Assembly (NCBI GenBank): GCA_934747265.1
Contig: CAKVGI010000005.1
Location: 19,654 to 83,653 of the forward strand
DNA: 64,000 bases
Source: an uncultured Rickettsiales bacterium
GTDB taxonomy: Bacteria; Pseudomonadota; Alphaproteobacteria; Rickettsiales; UBA1997
Direction: 5' to 3'
Numbering within the stretch: position 1 is the first letter of the stretch; every line of letters begins with the position of its first letter. Below the pieces are notes generated by a model that did not search any database, was not told where the DNA came from, and worked only from the letters and a program-made list of their open reading frames with translations. Made by a program: the position numbers and the translations under genes. Positions 36,984-43,613 of the stretch are shown here, piece after piece.

Positions 36984-37652
36984 ATGCAAAAATTACAAAA
37001 ACCACAGGCTGTAATATTTGATTGGGATAATACGTTAGCTTTAAACAGAGATGTAGTTGTCGGAGCTATGAACAAAACTCTTGCAAAGTATGGTAAAGAT
37101 GATTGGGAAACAATTAAGAAAGAAAAAAGAGACAAAAATAAATCTCTACAAGAAAATTTTGTAAATTTTTTTGGCGCAGAATTAGAAAAACAGGCATATG
37201 AGGACTATTTGAATTTTTATAATGAATTTAATAGTTTACTGAAAGCACCAGATAATGCAAAAGACATGCTAAAATTATTGACAGATAATGAAATAAAAGT
37301 AATAATTGTAAGCAATAAGGAAAGGTCTTTGCTGTTGGATGAAATTAATGTTTTGTATAGTGATATAGATTTTTTTAAAATAATAGCAAATGGCGATAGT
37401 AAAAAAAATAAACCTGATGCTTCGCCTGTATTTAAAAGTCTTGAAAATACGGATATTAAAATAAATCCTAAAAATGTATGGATTATTGGCGATTCAAATC
37501 AGGATATAGATTGCGGTTATAATGCTGGTATACAACCAATATTGTATGGAAAGGGCAAACTTGTGGAAGCTGAATATTTTAAAGAAAAAATGAAAGCAAT
37601 TCCACCAATGCAACAAATAATGGATTTTAAAGAAATTATTGAGATTTTTTAA
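36984..37652 (+). CDS. HAD-superfamily hydrolase
   Basis: Start at 36984 (MQKLQKPQAVIFDWDNTLA) rather than an upstream in-frame ATG that overlaps the divergent gene. Catalytic FDWDNTL (nucleophile and acid aspartates), IIVSNKE (motif II) and IIGDSNQDIDCG (motif IV) are intact; a helical cap lies between. It is 222 residues. It is a paralogue of the HAD domain in the divergent fusion gene at 34968-36938: both contain an ENF-NFFG segment followed by EQAY/KQAY. Likely a small-molecule phosphatase of the phosphoglycolate-phosphatase type; substrate unknown. Confidence 0.85.
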   Translation: MQKLQKPQAVIFDWDNTLALNRDVVVGAMNKTLAKYGKDDWETIKKEKRDKNKSLQENFVNFFGAELEKQAYEDYLNFYNEFNSLLKAPDNAKDMLKLLTDNEIKVIIVSNKERSLLLDEINVLYSDIDFFKIIANGDSKKNKPDASPVFKSLENTDIKINPKNVWIIGDSNQDIDCGYNAGIQPILYGKGKLVEAEYFKEKMKAIPPMQQIMDFKEIIEIF

Positions 37653-37722
37653 AAATAGGTTTGGTTTCTTTATCTTAAAAAGGGTATAAGATTAATGTAT
37701 TATATTAAACCTCCATCCTATT

Positions 37723-38087
37723 CCAAGCTACCTCCACACCATTTATTAACATCTTTGATGATAATATCGTAATCTATATCTGCACCAATATGCGTAAGTA
37801 TTACCCTTTTTAATTGTATCTATTTAATATAAAGTTCTTTGTATGTTTTAGATGTATTACAGTCTATATTTTAAATCATATTCTAAGTTGTTGAATTTTA
37901 AACACTTTCCGGTGAAATCCGTATGGTTTCACAAATAGAAGCAAGATTAAAAGAAGCTGAAAAACTTGGTTTCACAAAAGCCATCGTCCCAGAGGGGATA
38001 TTTAATATAAAACAATTCAAGCCAGAAAAGTATAAGATAAAAATTTATCCTGTGAAACATATAAGGGATGTGGCGAGGTTTATGAAT
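37723..38087. repeat. 365-bp dispersed repeat, copy B
   Basis: Same length and orientation as copy A (34519-34883). The few differences seen are mostly transitions, such as CAT/TAT and GCG/GTG in the radA part. It carries the minus-strand hydrolase 3' piece (37723 to about 37822) and the plus-strand radA 3' piece. Confidence 0.88.
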
Positions 38088-38096
38088 AATGGCTAG
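37902..38096 (+). pseudogene. C-terminal fragment of RadA (copy B)
   Basis: Same fragment as at 34698-34898 (LSGEIRMVSQIEARLKEAEK, then HIRDVARFMNNG and TAG). The final codons differ from copy A after the repeat boundary, so each copy ends in its own flanking sequence. Confidence 0.72.
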
Positions 38097-38119
38097 CTAT
38101 TATAAAAATTAATAAATTT

Positions 38120-38196
38120 TGGTGGAGTTGATTGGATTTGAACCAATATCTTCTATTAAAATAATAGATGTTTTTGCCAATTATAACTACAACCCC
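38120..38196 (-). tRNA. tRNA-Lys-like sequence (TTT in the anticodon position), possibly degenerate
   Basis: On the minus strand GGGGTTG pairs fully with CAACTCC (one G-U). The D-stem is GTT/AAC, the anticodon stem TCTAT/ATAGA, the T-stem ATTGG/CCAAT with loop TTCAAAT, and CCA is encoded. The anticodon loop is TATTTTA, so position 33 is A rather than the near-universal U and position 37 is T; the stem can also extend to 7 base pairs with loop TTT. It is 77 bases, and its 5' end overlaps the stop region of the gene at 38187-39032 by 10 bases. It is a pseudogene or a divergent mobile-element tRNA. Confidence 0.5.
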
Positions 38197-39032
38197 ATTA
38201 TATCTCTTTTTGGAAAAATTATTGCAAGTGGATCTGTTTCAAATTTATATCCAGAATAAACTTGTGCCCTTTCTAACATTGTCGGTGTATAAACCATTAT
38301 TGAGTTTGGCATATTATATCTTATAAATGTGCCAACAATATTTTCACTTGAAGCAATAATTTTTGAACGGTTAATTATTTTTTCTTCATCCCAGCCAAAT
38401 CTCTCATAAAATTTTTCACCTCTTTCAACTATTCTATTAAGTATTACATTAGATACTGGAAGAGGATTAATTTCTATACCTTTATATCCAATTATATCAA
38501 GCAATTCTGGAAATTTTTCACTTAATAAAGAAAACTCAATATTTTTAGGAATATATTTTTTAAAATTCTCAATATTAATTTTTAAATCATCAATTTTGTT
38601 TATACTTTTATCTGCTTGTTCTAATGCTAAATCAAAAAATATTGCGGATGTTTTAACAATATTAAATCCTAATTCTTTTGTTTTGTTAGAAATGTAGTTT
38701 AACATTTTTAAACCATATTTAGTAGTCTCACCAACATCATCAGTTCTAAAACCATATGCACCATCACCTTTTAAATATGAAGGACAAAATAAAGCATAAA
38801 TTTCTATATTATCATTGTTCATTAAAATATTACAAATACTTTTACTTACTTGCTTTGGTCTCCATCCAACTATTTCTATATTTTGTAAAAATATAAACCA
38901 TTTTAATATATTTTCATTAAAATTAGTAATTTCTGCTATGTTTTTTAAATCGTCAAACTTTTCTTTTGATAATCTTTTATTATTTAAAAATATATTTAAT
39001 CTTTGATTTAAATTATTTATCATAATTATCAA
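38187..39032 (-). CDS. Unknown protein in the folE-CYTH operon
   Basis: Not recognised. 281 residues (279 or 278 if an ATG at 39023 is used), mostly alpha/beta, no signal peptide or membrane helix. Possible functional segments are LKGDGAYGFRTDDVGETTKY and ERFGWDEEKIINRSKIIASS, and the C-terminal YTPTMLERAQVYSGYKF is tyrosine- and arginine-rich. It overlaps the end of the CYTH gene by 20 bases, so the two are translationally coupled. The last codons run into a tRNA-like sequence, so the original C-terminus may have been replaced by an insertion. Confidence 0.65.
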   Translation of the reverse strand: MIIMINNLNQRLNIFLNNKRLSKEKFDDLKNIAEITNFNENILKWFIFLQNIEIVGWRPKQVSKSICNILMNNDNIEIYALFCPSYLKGDGAYGFRTDDVGETTKYGLKMLNYISNKTKELGFNIVKTSAIFFDLALEQADKSINKIDDLKINIENFKKYIPKNIEFSLLSEKFPELLDIIGYKGIEINPLPVSNVILNRIVERGEKFYERFGWDEEKIINRSKIIASSENIVGTFIRYNMPNSIMVYTPTMLERAQVYSGYKFETDPLAIIFPKRDIMGL

Positions 39033-39585
39033 ACCTCATTTGTCCTTTAAATGGTAGATTATGTTCTTTTCTCCATTCTTGAAATAGTGTATCAGCTGGT
39101 TTATCAAGTGCCTTATTAAAATCCAATTTTAAAGTACTTGCAACTTCTTCAATATTTTTTTGTTCTCCTTCTATTTCAATAAAATTAGCAAAAGGATATT
39201 CATCAAGTGTAATATGAGTATCGTTCATTTTCCATTCAGTTCTATACCTTTCATAACTTGTAGTAATATGAAATTCCATTGCATTTAATATTTTTTCTAT
39301 TTGCTCCTCTTTATCATTAAAATTAATTTCATATTCTATCTCTCTTTTTGCACCGTTTACACTTTCCAACGGTTTTTTATAAGTTAATACTTTCCTACCG
39401 TCATCGCCTAAATATCTTAATCTAACTCTACCGTTTGTTTTTTGCATTAATTCATCTTTGTTATCATACATTATATTAGATTGATATTCTCTATCATAGC
39501 TCTTTTTTGCTATTCTATTTAATGTATCTATTATATTTTCTTTATCATCTATTTTAAATTTATATTCTATTTCTATATTTGACAT
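39013..39585 (-). CDS. CYTH-domain triphosphate-binding protein
   Basis: A 190-residue CYTH (CyaB/thiamine-triphosphatase) fold. The signature EIEYKFK (ExExK) is at residues 4-10; VRLRYLG, KVLTYKKP, REIEYEI and FIEIEGE supply the other tunnel residues. Such proteins hydrolyse or cyclise organic triphosphates. It starts 1 base after the folE stop with an AGGATT ribosome site. A stray duplicate of its last about 50 codons lies at 42173-42325. Confidence 0.88.
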   Translation of the reverse strand: MSNIEIEYKFKIDDKENIIDTLNRIAKKSYDREYQSNIMYDNKDELMQKTNGRVRLRYLGDDGRKVLTYKKPLESVNGAKREIEYEINFNDKEEQIEKILNAMEFHITTSYERYRTEWKMNDTHITLDEYPFANFIEIEGEQKNIEEVASTLKLDFNKALDKPADTLFQEWRKEHNLPFKGQMRFDNYDK

Positions 39586-39586
39586 T

Positions 39587-40186
39587 TTAAATCCTATTTG
39601 TATTTATTAATTCAAAAAATCTGTCTCTCATTTCTTTATTCTCTTGAAAAATACCTGTCATAGCTATTGTTTTATTATTTGTATTACTATGGACACCCCT
39701 TATTTTCATGCAAAGATGTATTCCAGAAACGAGAATTGCAACACCTTTACAATCAAAGTTTTTTGTAAAAATGTCAACTACTTTTTGAGTAAAATCTTCC
39801 TGATTTGCTGGATTTTTTGCAATATCGTTCAGTATTCTTATTATTTTTGAAAAGCCAATTTGTTTATTTTCTTTTGGTATATATGCAAAAGAAATAATAT
39901 ATATAATAGGTATTAAATGATGTGAGCATAAAGAATAAATCTCTATTAATGGTTGAAATAGAATTCCATCATATGATTTTTCCGATCCTATATGTTTTGG
40001 AAAATTAATCTTAAAATGTTCTTTCAACATATCATTACCCTGTCTTGTAAACTCCGTAAATTCAATAAAAAAATCTGTTATCCTTTTAGGAGTTTTTTTA
40101 TAATTGTCATCATTTAAATTTAACCCTAATTTGCTTAAAATACTTGAAAAGCTATTTTCTATTTCTTGTCTTATATTATCATTCAT
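39587..40186 (-). CDS. folE: GTP cyclohydrolase I, divergent
   Basis: Converts GTP to dihydroneopterin triphosphate, the entry to folate and 7-deazaguanine pathways. Zinc ligands are in LCSHHLIP (C87, H90) and HLCMKIRG (C159). The usual CEHH reads CSHH, and the AYIP, IGFSK and NQE segments are present, though the RLQ part of the last is altered. It is 199 residues. It heads an operon with the CYTH gene and an unknown gene, not with other folate or queuosine genes. This raises the possibility that a triphosphate product is passed to the CYTH protein; that is inference. Confidence 0.85.
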   Translation of the reverse strand: MNDNIRQEIENSFSSILSKLGLNLNDDNYKKTPKRITDFFIEFTEFTRQGNDMLKEHFKINFPKHIGSEKSYDGILFQPLIEIYSLCSHHLIPIIYIISFAYIPKENKQIGFSKIIRILNDIAKNPANQEDFTQKVVDIFTKNFDCKGVAILVSGIHLCMKIRGVHSNTNNKTIAMTGIFQENKEMRDRFFELINTNRI

Positions 40187-40287
40187 AAAAACATGCCATA
40201 AATTCCGCTAAATATAAATTATTATACATTTTTAATTGTCAAGCAATTTATTTACCAATAGTATATAAACAAAAAATAAACAATACC

Positions 40288-40574
40288 ATGAATAAATTTC
40301 AAGAATATTTGGCAAATAATATAAAATTAACTAGAAAACAAAAAAAATAACTCAAATGCAGTTGGCTGATTTATGTAAGACTTCAACAAATTATATAGGA
40401 CTAATGGAAACAGCAAAAAGATTTCCATCCGTTGATATGCTGGAAAAAATCTCAAATGCCTTAGAATTAAAACCACAAGAACTATTTGCTGAGCCCATAG
40501 GAAATTTAAATAGCACAAATAAAAAAGATAGAATTTTAGCTAAAATCGTTAATGTATTGAATGAAGAAATGTAG
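40288..40574 (+). pseudogene. Xre-family regulator frameshifted in a poly-A run
   Basis: ATG at 40288 reads NKFQEYLANNIKLTRKQKK then TAA. With one extra A in the A8 run (about 40338-40345) the frame would continue ITQMQLADLCKTSTNYIGL and finish as a normal HTH protein (LKPQELFAEP, ending at TAG 40574). The lesion sits inside the first half of the HTH. It could be true decay, a sequencing error, or length variation that switches the gene on and off. The sequence is divergent from folE across about 100 bases. Confidence 0.8.
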
Positions 40575-40656
40575 TTAATTAAATATGGGCTATATTTTTA
40601 TTTTTTATTCTATATTCTAAATTATAAAAAGAAATATTTATCAAATTATCTCTATT

Positions 40657-40827
40657 CCAAGCAACCTCCATACCATTTATTAACATCTTTGATGATAATA
40701 TCGTAATCTATATCTGCACCAATATGCGTAAGTATTACCCTTTTTAATTGTATCTATTTAATATAAAGTTCTTTGTATGTTTTAGATGTATTACAGTCTA
40801 TATTTTAAATCATATTCTAAGTTGTTG
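40657..40827. repeat. Half copy (C) of the 365-bp dispersed repeat
   Basis: Matches the first 171 bases of copies A and B (hydrolase 3' piece plus AT-rich middle) with a few substitutions, then diverges at GTTGTTG, exactly before the radA piece. The radA fragment is absent. Confidence 0.88.
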
Positions 40828-40948
40828 CATTTTAGGATTAATATTATAAAAATAATACAAATAATTTTAATTTATAAATAAAAAATATTGGCGTTTAATA
40901 TTTTATTTTTATTTAATATAATATTAAATATTAACAATTATAACAATA

Positions 40949-41250
40949 ATGGCAATAAGATTAGAAATAAATTATTCCCCTAAACAAGAAAAAATTACTT
41001 TTGTTAATAAGGAATTAAAAAGAAAAGAAAATTCTAAATGTTTATTTTTGTGTGGTGATTTTGGAAATAATACATATATACAGATATAAGAAAAAAATAT
41101 ATAGAAAAGGAAACGCCATGCAGTATTTGTCAGAATAAAAAATTTTGTGGTGTATGTAATGCTACTTATATTAAAGAGTACAATAGTAATAGAGAAAATC
41201 TATTAAAAAAATGTAATCGTACAAATGTTATTAAAAATTTAATTAAATAA
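40949..41250 (+). pseudogene. Frameshifted SPASM-like cysteine-rich fragment
   Basis: From the ATG at 40949 a 46-codon frame ends FLCGDFGNN then reaches a stop. A second frame (about 41067-41250) continues YTDIRKKYIEKETPCSICQN, then KKFCGVCNATYIKEYN, and stops 2 bases before the ATG of the next gene. Joined by one frameshift these give about 98 residues whose CxxC-x5-CxxC pattern resembles the C-terminal auxiliary Fe-S (SPASM) domain of radical-SAM peptide maturases. The radical-SAM core (CxxxCxxC) is missing. It could be a remnant, or a small Fe-S protein with programmed or erroneous frameshift. Confidence 0.5.
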
Positions 41251-41252
41251 AC

Positions 41253-42152
41253 ATGTTTGAAAATATTAATTATAGAGATTATGGAGATTTAATAATTATA
41301 TTACCATTAGGCGATGAAAGTTTTTTAATAGAGGGTATTGATACAGAAATTTTTAGACTGTTAATTCAAAAAAAAGAGATAAATTACATTTACAAAGAAC
41401 TAAAAGAAAAATATAAAAAAATAAATAAAAAATATATAAAAAATTTTATTTCAATATTAATTGATAACATTTATACAGATACAAATGCAAAAAGAATATT
41501 TTATAATTCTTGCGGAATAACAGATATAAATAACCCTTTTAAACCAGAAATTTCAAACTTTGCAGTTGAAAGATTTAAAAAAGAATTTAGAAAATTCATT
41601 AGTAATGGCGATAAAATTTTAGATTTAGGATGTAATGCTGGAAGATTTAGTTTTTATTTAGAGGAAAATTTTCAAGCTAATGTTATTGGAATAGATATTT
41701 CGGAAACAGCAATAGAATACGCAAATAAAATAGTCAATTTAAAAAATAGCAAATGTAAATTTTTTGTAGCTGATTATACAAAGTTAAATTTTAAAAATAA
41801 ATTTAATGTAGTAATTTTTCCAAATAATATAGTAGAATGTTCTTATAATAATTTTGAACAGGTTTGTAAAGGAGTAAAAAAATCATTAAAAATTGGTGGA
41901 AAATTTATTTTGTCTTGTCCATTAACAAAAGATTATAAAAATTATTTAAATATTAATGGAAAGTCAATAAAAAAAGTAGATATACCAAATTTTGGTGAAT
42001 TAACTTATTATTCATATTTTTATAATCCAGGATTTATAAATTTTATTTTATCAAAACATTTTAAAATAATATATTTTAAAATTTTAAAATATACAGACAG
42101 ATATGGAAAAAATGTACAAAATTTATTTTTTGTAGCAGAAAAATTAATATAA
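41253..42152 (+). CDS. PqqD-like domain fused to a SAM-dependent methyltransferase
   Basis: A 299-residue protein. Residues 1-75 (YGDLIIILPLGDESFLIEGI, then TEIFRLL and a helical half with IYKELKEKYKKI) look like a PqqD-type winged-helix RiPP recognition element. Residues about 105-299 are a class I methyltransferase: ILDLGCNAGRFSFYL (motif I at 124-130), VIGIDISETAIEYA (motif II) and a VVIFPNNIVE strand. Such fusions would bind a leader peptide and methylate its core. The gene starts 2 bases after the SPASM-like fragment, as in an operon. No precursor peptide is evident. Confidence 0.7.
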   Translation: MFENINYRDYGDLIIILPLGDESFLIEGIDTEIFRLLIQKKEINYIYKELKEKYKKINKKYIKNFISILIDNIYTDTNAKRIFYNSCGITDINNPFKPEISNFAVERFKKEFRKFISNGDKILDLGCNAGRFSFYLEENFQANVIGIDISETAIEYANKIVNLKNSKCKFFVADYTKLNFKNKFNVVIFPNNIVECSYNNFEQVCKGVKKSLKIGGKFILSCPLTKDYKNYLNINGKSIKKVDIPNFGELTYYSYFYNPGFINFILSKHFKIIYFKILKYTDRYGKNVQNLFFVAEKLI

Positions 42153-42172
42153 TTAATATTTATTATAATCAA

Positions 42173-42325
42173 CAAACCTCATCTATCCTTTAAACGGCAA
42201 GTTGCGTTCCTTTCTCCACTCTTGAAATAATGTATCAGCAGGTTTATCAAGCGCATTATTAAAACTAAGATTTAGAATTTTGGCTACTTCCTCTATGTTC
42301 TTTTGCTCGCCTTCAATTTCAATAA
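42173..42325 (-). pseudogene. 3' fragment of a CYTH-domain gene
   Basis: The minus strand reads IIEIEGEQKNIEEVAKILNL, then ALDKPADTLFQEWRKERN and LPFKG followed by TAG. This matches the last about 50 codons of the intact CYTH gene at 39013-39585, including the residues after its stop region. The 5' two thirds are missing. It lies immediately before the DUF262-HNH gene. Confidence 0.8.
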
Positions 42326-42357
42326 TTGAACAAATTATTATTAAAAAAGGAGAAATT

Positions 42358-43518
42358 ATGAAAATTGAACCAAAAGAAATATTAATTAAAGATTTAATTG
42401 ATGGATATAATGATAGCGGTGAGGGTGGAGTTGTTGGCTATGGTGGTATATTAGATATAAGACCGCCATATCAGAGAGAATTTGTTTATAAGGATAAGCA
42501 AAGGGAAGATGTTATTAATAGTATTATGAAAGGCTTTCCATTAAATAGTATTTATTGGGTAAAAAATGGCGAAAGATACGAGGTATTAGATGGACAGCAA
42601 AGAATTTTAAGTATTTGTCAATATGCAAATAATGAGTTTAGTTTTAAACATCAAAATTTTGATGGATTACCAAAAGATATACAAGAAAAAATATTAAACT
42701 ATAAATTAAATGTTTATATTTGTGAAGGAAATGATAGTGAAAAATTGGAATGGTTTAAAATTATAAACATAGCTGGAGAAAAATTAACAGATCAAGAGTT
42801 AAGAAATGCGGTCTATACTGGTTCTTGGTTAAGTAATTCTAAAACAATTTTTAGTAAGACAAATTGCGCTGCTTATTGTTTGGCAAAAGATTATGTAAAC
42901 GGTAGCCCAATAAGGCAAGAATTTTTAGAGAGAGTATTAAAGTGGATAAGTCAAAATATTGAAGTAGAAATTAAAGATAAGGAAAAAAGCTTAACTGAAA
43001 ATAAAATAGAAGCTTATATGGGAAGGCACCAAAAAGATAGGGATGCAAATGAATTGTGGCAATATTTTCAAGATGTTTTTGCTTGGGTTAAAAAAATATT
43101 TCCCGTATATAGAAAAGAAATGAAGGGATTAGAATGGGGCTATTTATATAATATTTACAAAGATAATAGCTATAATTCAAATGATTTAGAAGAAAAAATT
43201 TCACAATACATGGAAGATGAAGATGTTGAAAATAAAAAAGGCATTTATGAATATCTATTAAGTGGTAATGAAAAATATTTGAATTTAAGAGCTTTTACAG
43301 ATAAGCAAAAAAGGGAATATTTTGAAAGTCATAAAGTAAATGGAAGTGGTGATAAGACTAATAAATATGTTTGTAAATGTGTAAAATGCGGAAAGGAAAT
43401 AGAACTACATGAATGTGAAGCGGATCATATTATACCGTGGAGCAAAGGCGGGAAAACTGATAAGGATAACTTGCAATTTTTGTGTAAAAGATGTAATGGA
43501 GAAAAGAGTAATAAATAA
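42358..43518 (+). CDS. DUF262 (ParB-like) and HNH endonuclease protein
   Basis: Start at 42358 (MKIEPKEILIKDL) because AAAAGGAG lies 8 bases upstream; an earlier in-frame ATG would run through the CYTH fragment. The 386-residue protein has an N-terminal DUF262 domain: IRPPYQREFVYKDKQREDVI, and YEVLDGQQRILSI with the DGQQR nucleotide-binding motif. It ends in an HNH nuclease: CKCVKCGKE, then HECEADHIIPWSKGGKT and NLQFLCKRCNGEKSNK. This is the layout of GmrSD-like and related modification-sensing defence nucleases. It is probably a stand-alone phage or plasmid defence gene. Confidence 0.85.
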   Translation: MKIEPKEILIKDLIDGYNDSGEGGVVGYGGILDIRPPYQREFVYKDKQREDVINSIMKGFPLNSIYWVKNGERYEVLDGQQRILSICQYANNEFSFKHQNFDGLPKDIQEKILNYKLNVYICEGNDSEKLEWFKIINIAGEKLTDQELRNAVYTGSWLSNSKTIFSKTNCAAYCLAKDYVNGSPIRQEFLERVLKWISQNIEVEIKDKEKSLTENKIEAYMGRHQKDRDANELWQYFQDVFAWVKKIFPVYRKEMKGLEWGYLYNIYKDNSYNSNDLEEKISQYMEDEDVENKKGIYEYLLSGNEKYLNLRAFTDKQKREYFESHKVNGSGDKTNKYVCKCVKCGKEIELHECEADHIIPWSKGGKTDKDNLQFLCKRCNGEKSNK

Positions 43519-43576
43519 TATTAATTAATTTTCTTAAAACGATGGTTTTTAATATTTTAATTTAATGATTTTGAAA

Positions 43577-43608
43577 ATAAAAGTGTTAGAAAATCCTAAC
43601 ACTTTTTT
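43577..43608. terminator. Bidirectional terminator between the DUF262-HNH gene and typA
   Basis: AAAGTGTTAG pairs with CTAACACTTT around AAAATC, with TTTTTT on the plus side and TTTTATTTT on the minus side. It lies between convergent stops. Confidence 0.85.
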
Positions 43609-43613
43609 AAAAC

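Noticed and set aside
38120..38196. Ordinary functional tRNA-Lys.
   Set aside because: Loss of U33 and overlap with a coding end make a normal role doubtful; listed as tRNA-like with low confidence.
40949..41089. The 46-codon frame as a RiPP precursor peptide.
   Set aside because: Its end joins by a single frameshift to the cysteine-rich downstream frame, so it is better explained as the first half of the same broken protein.
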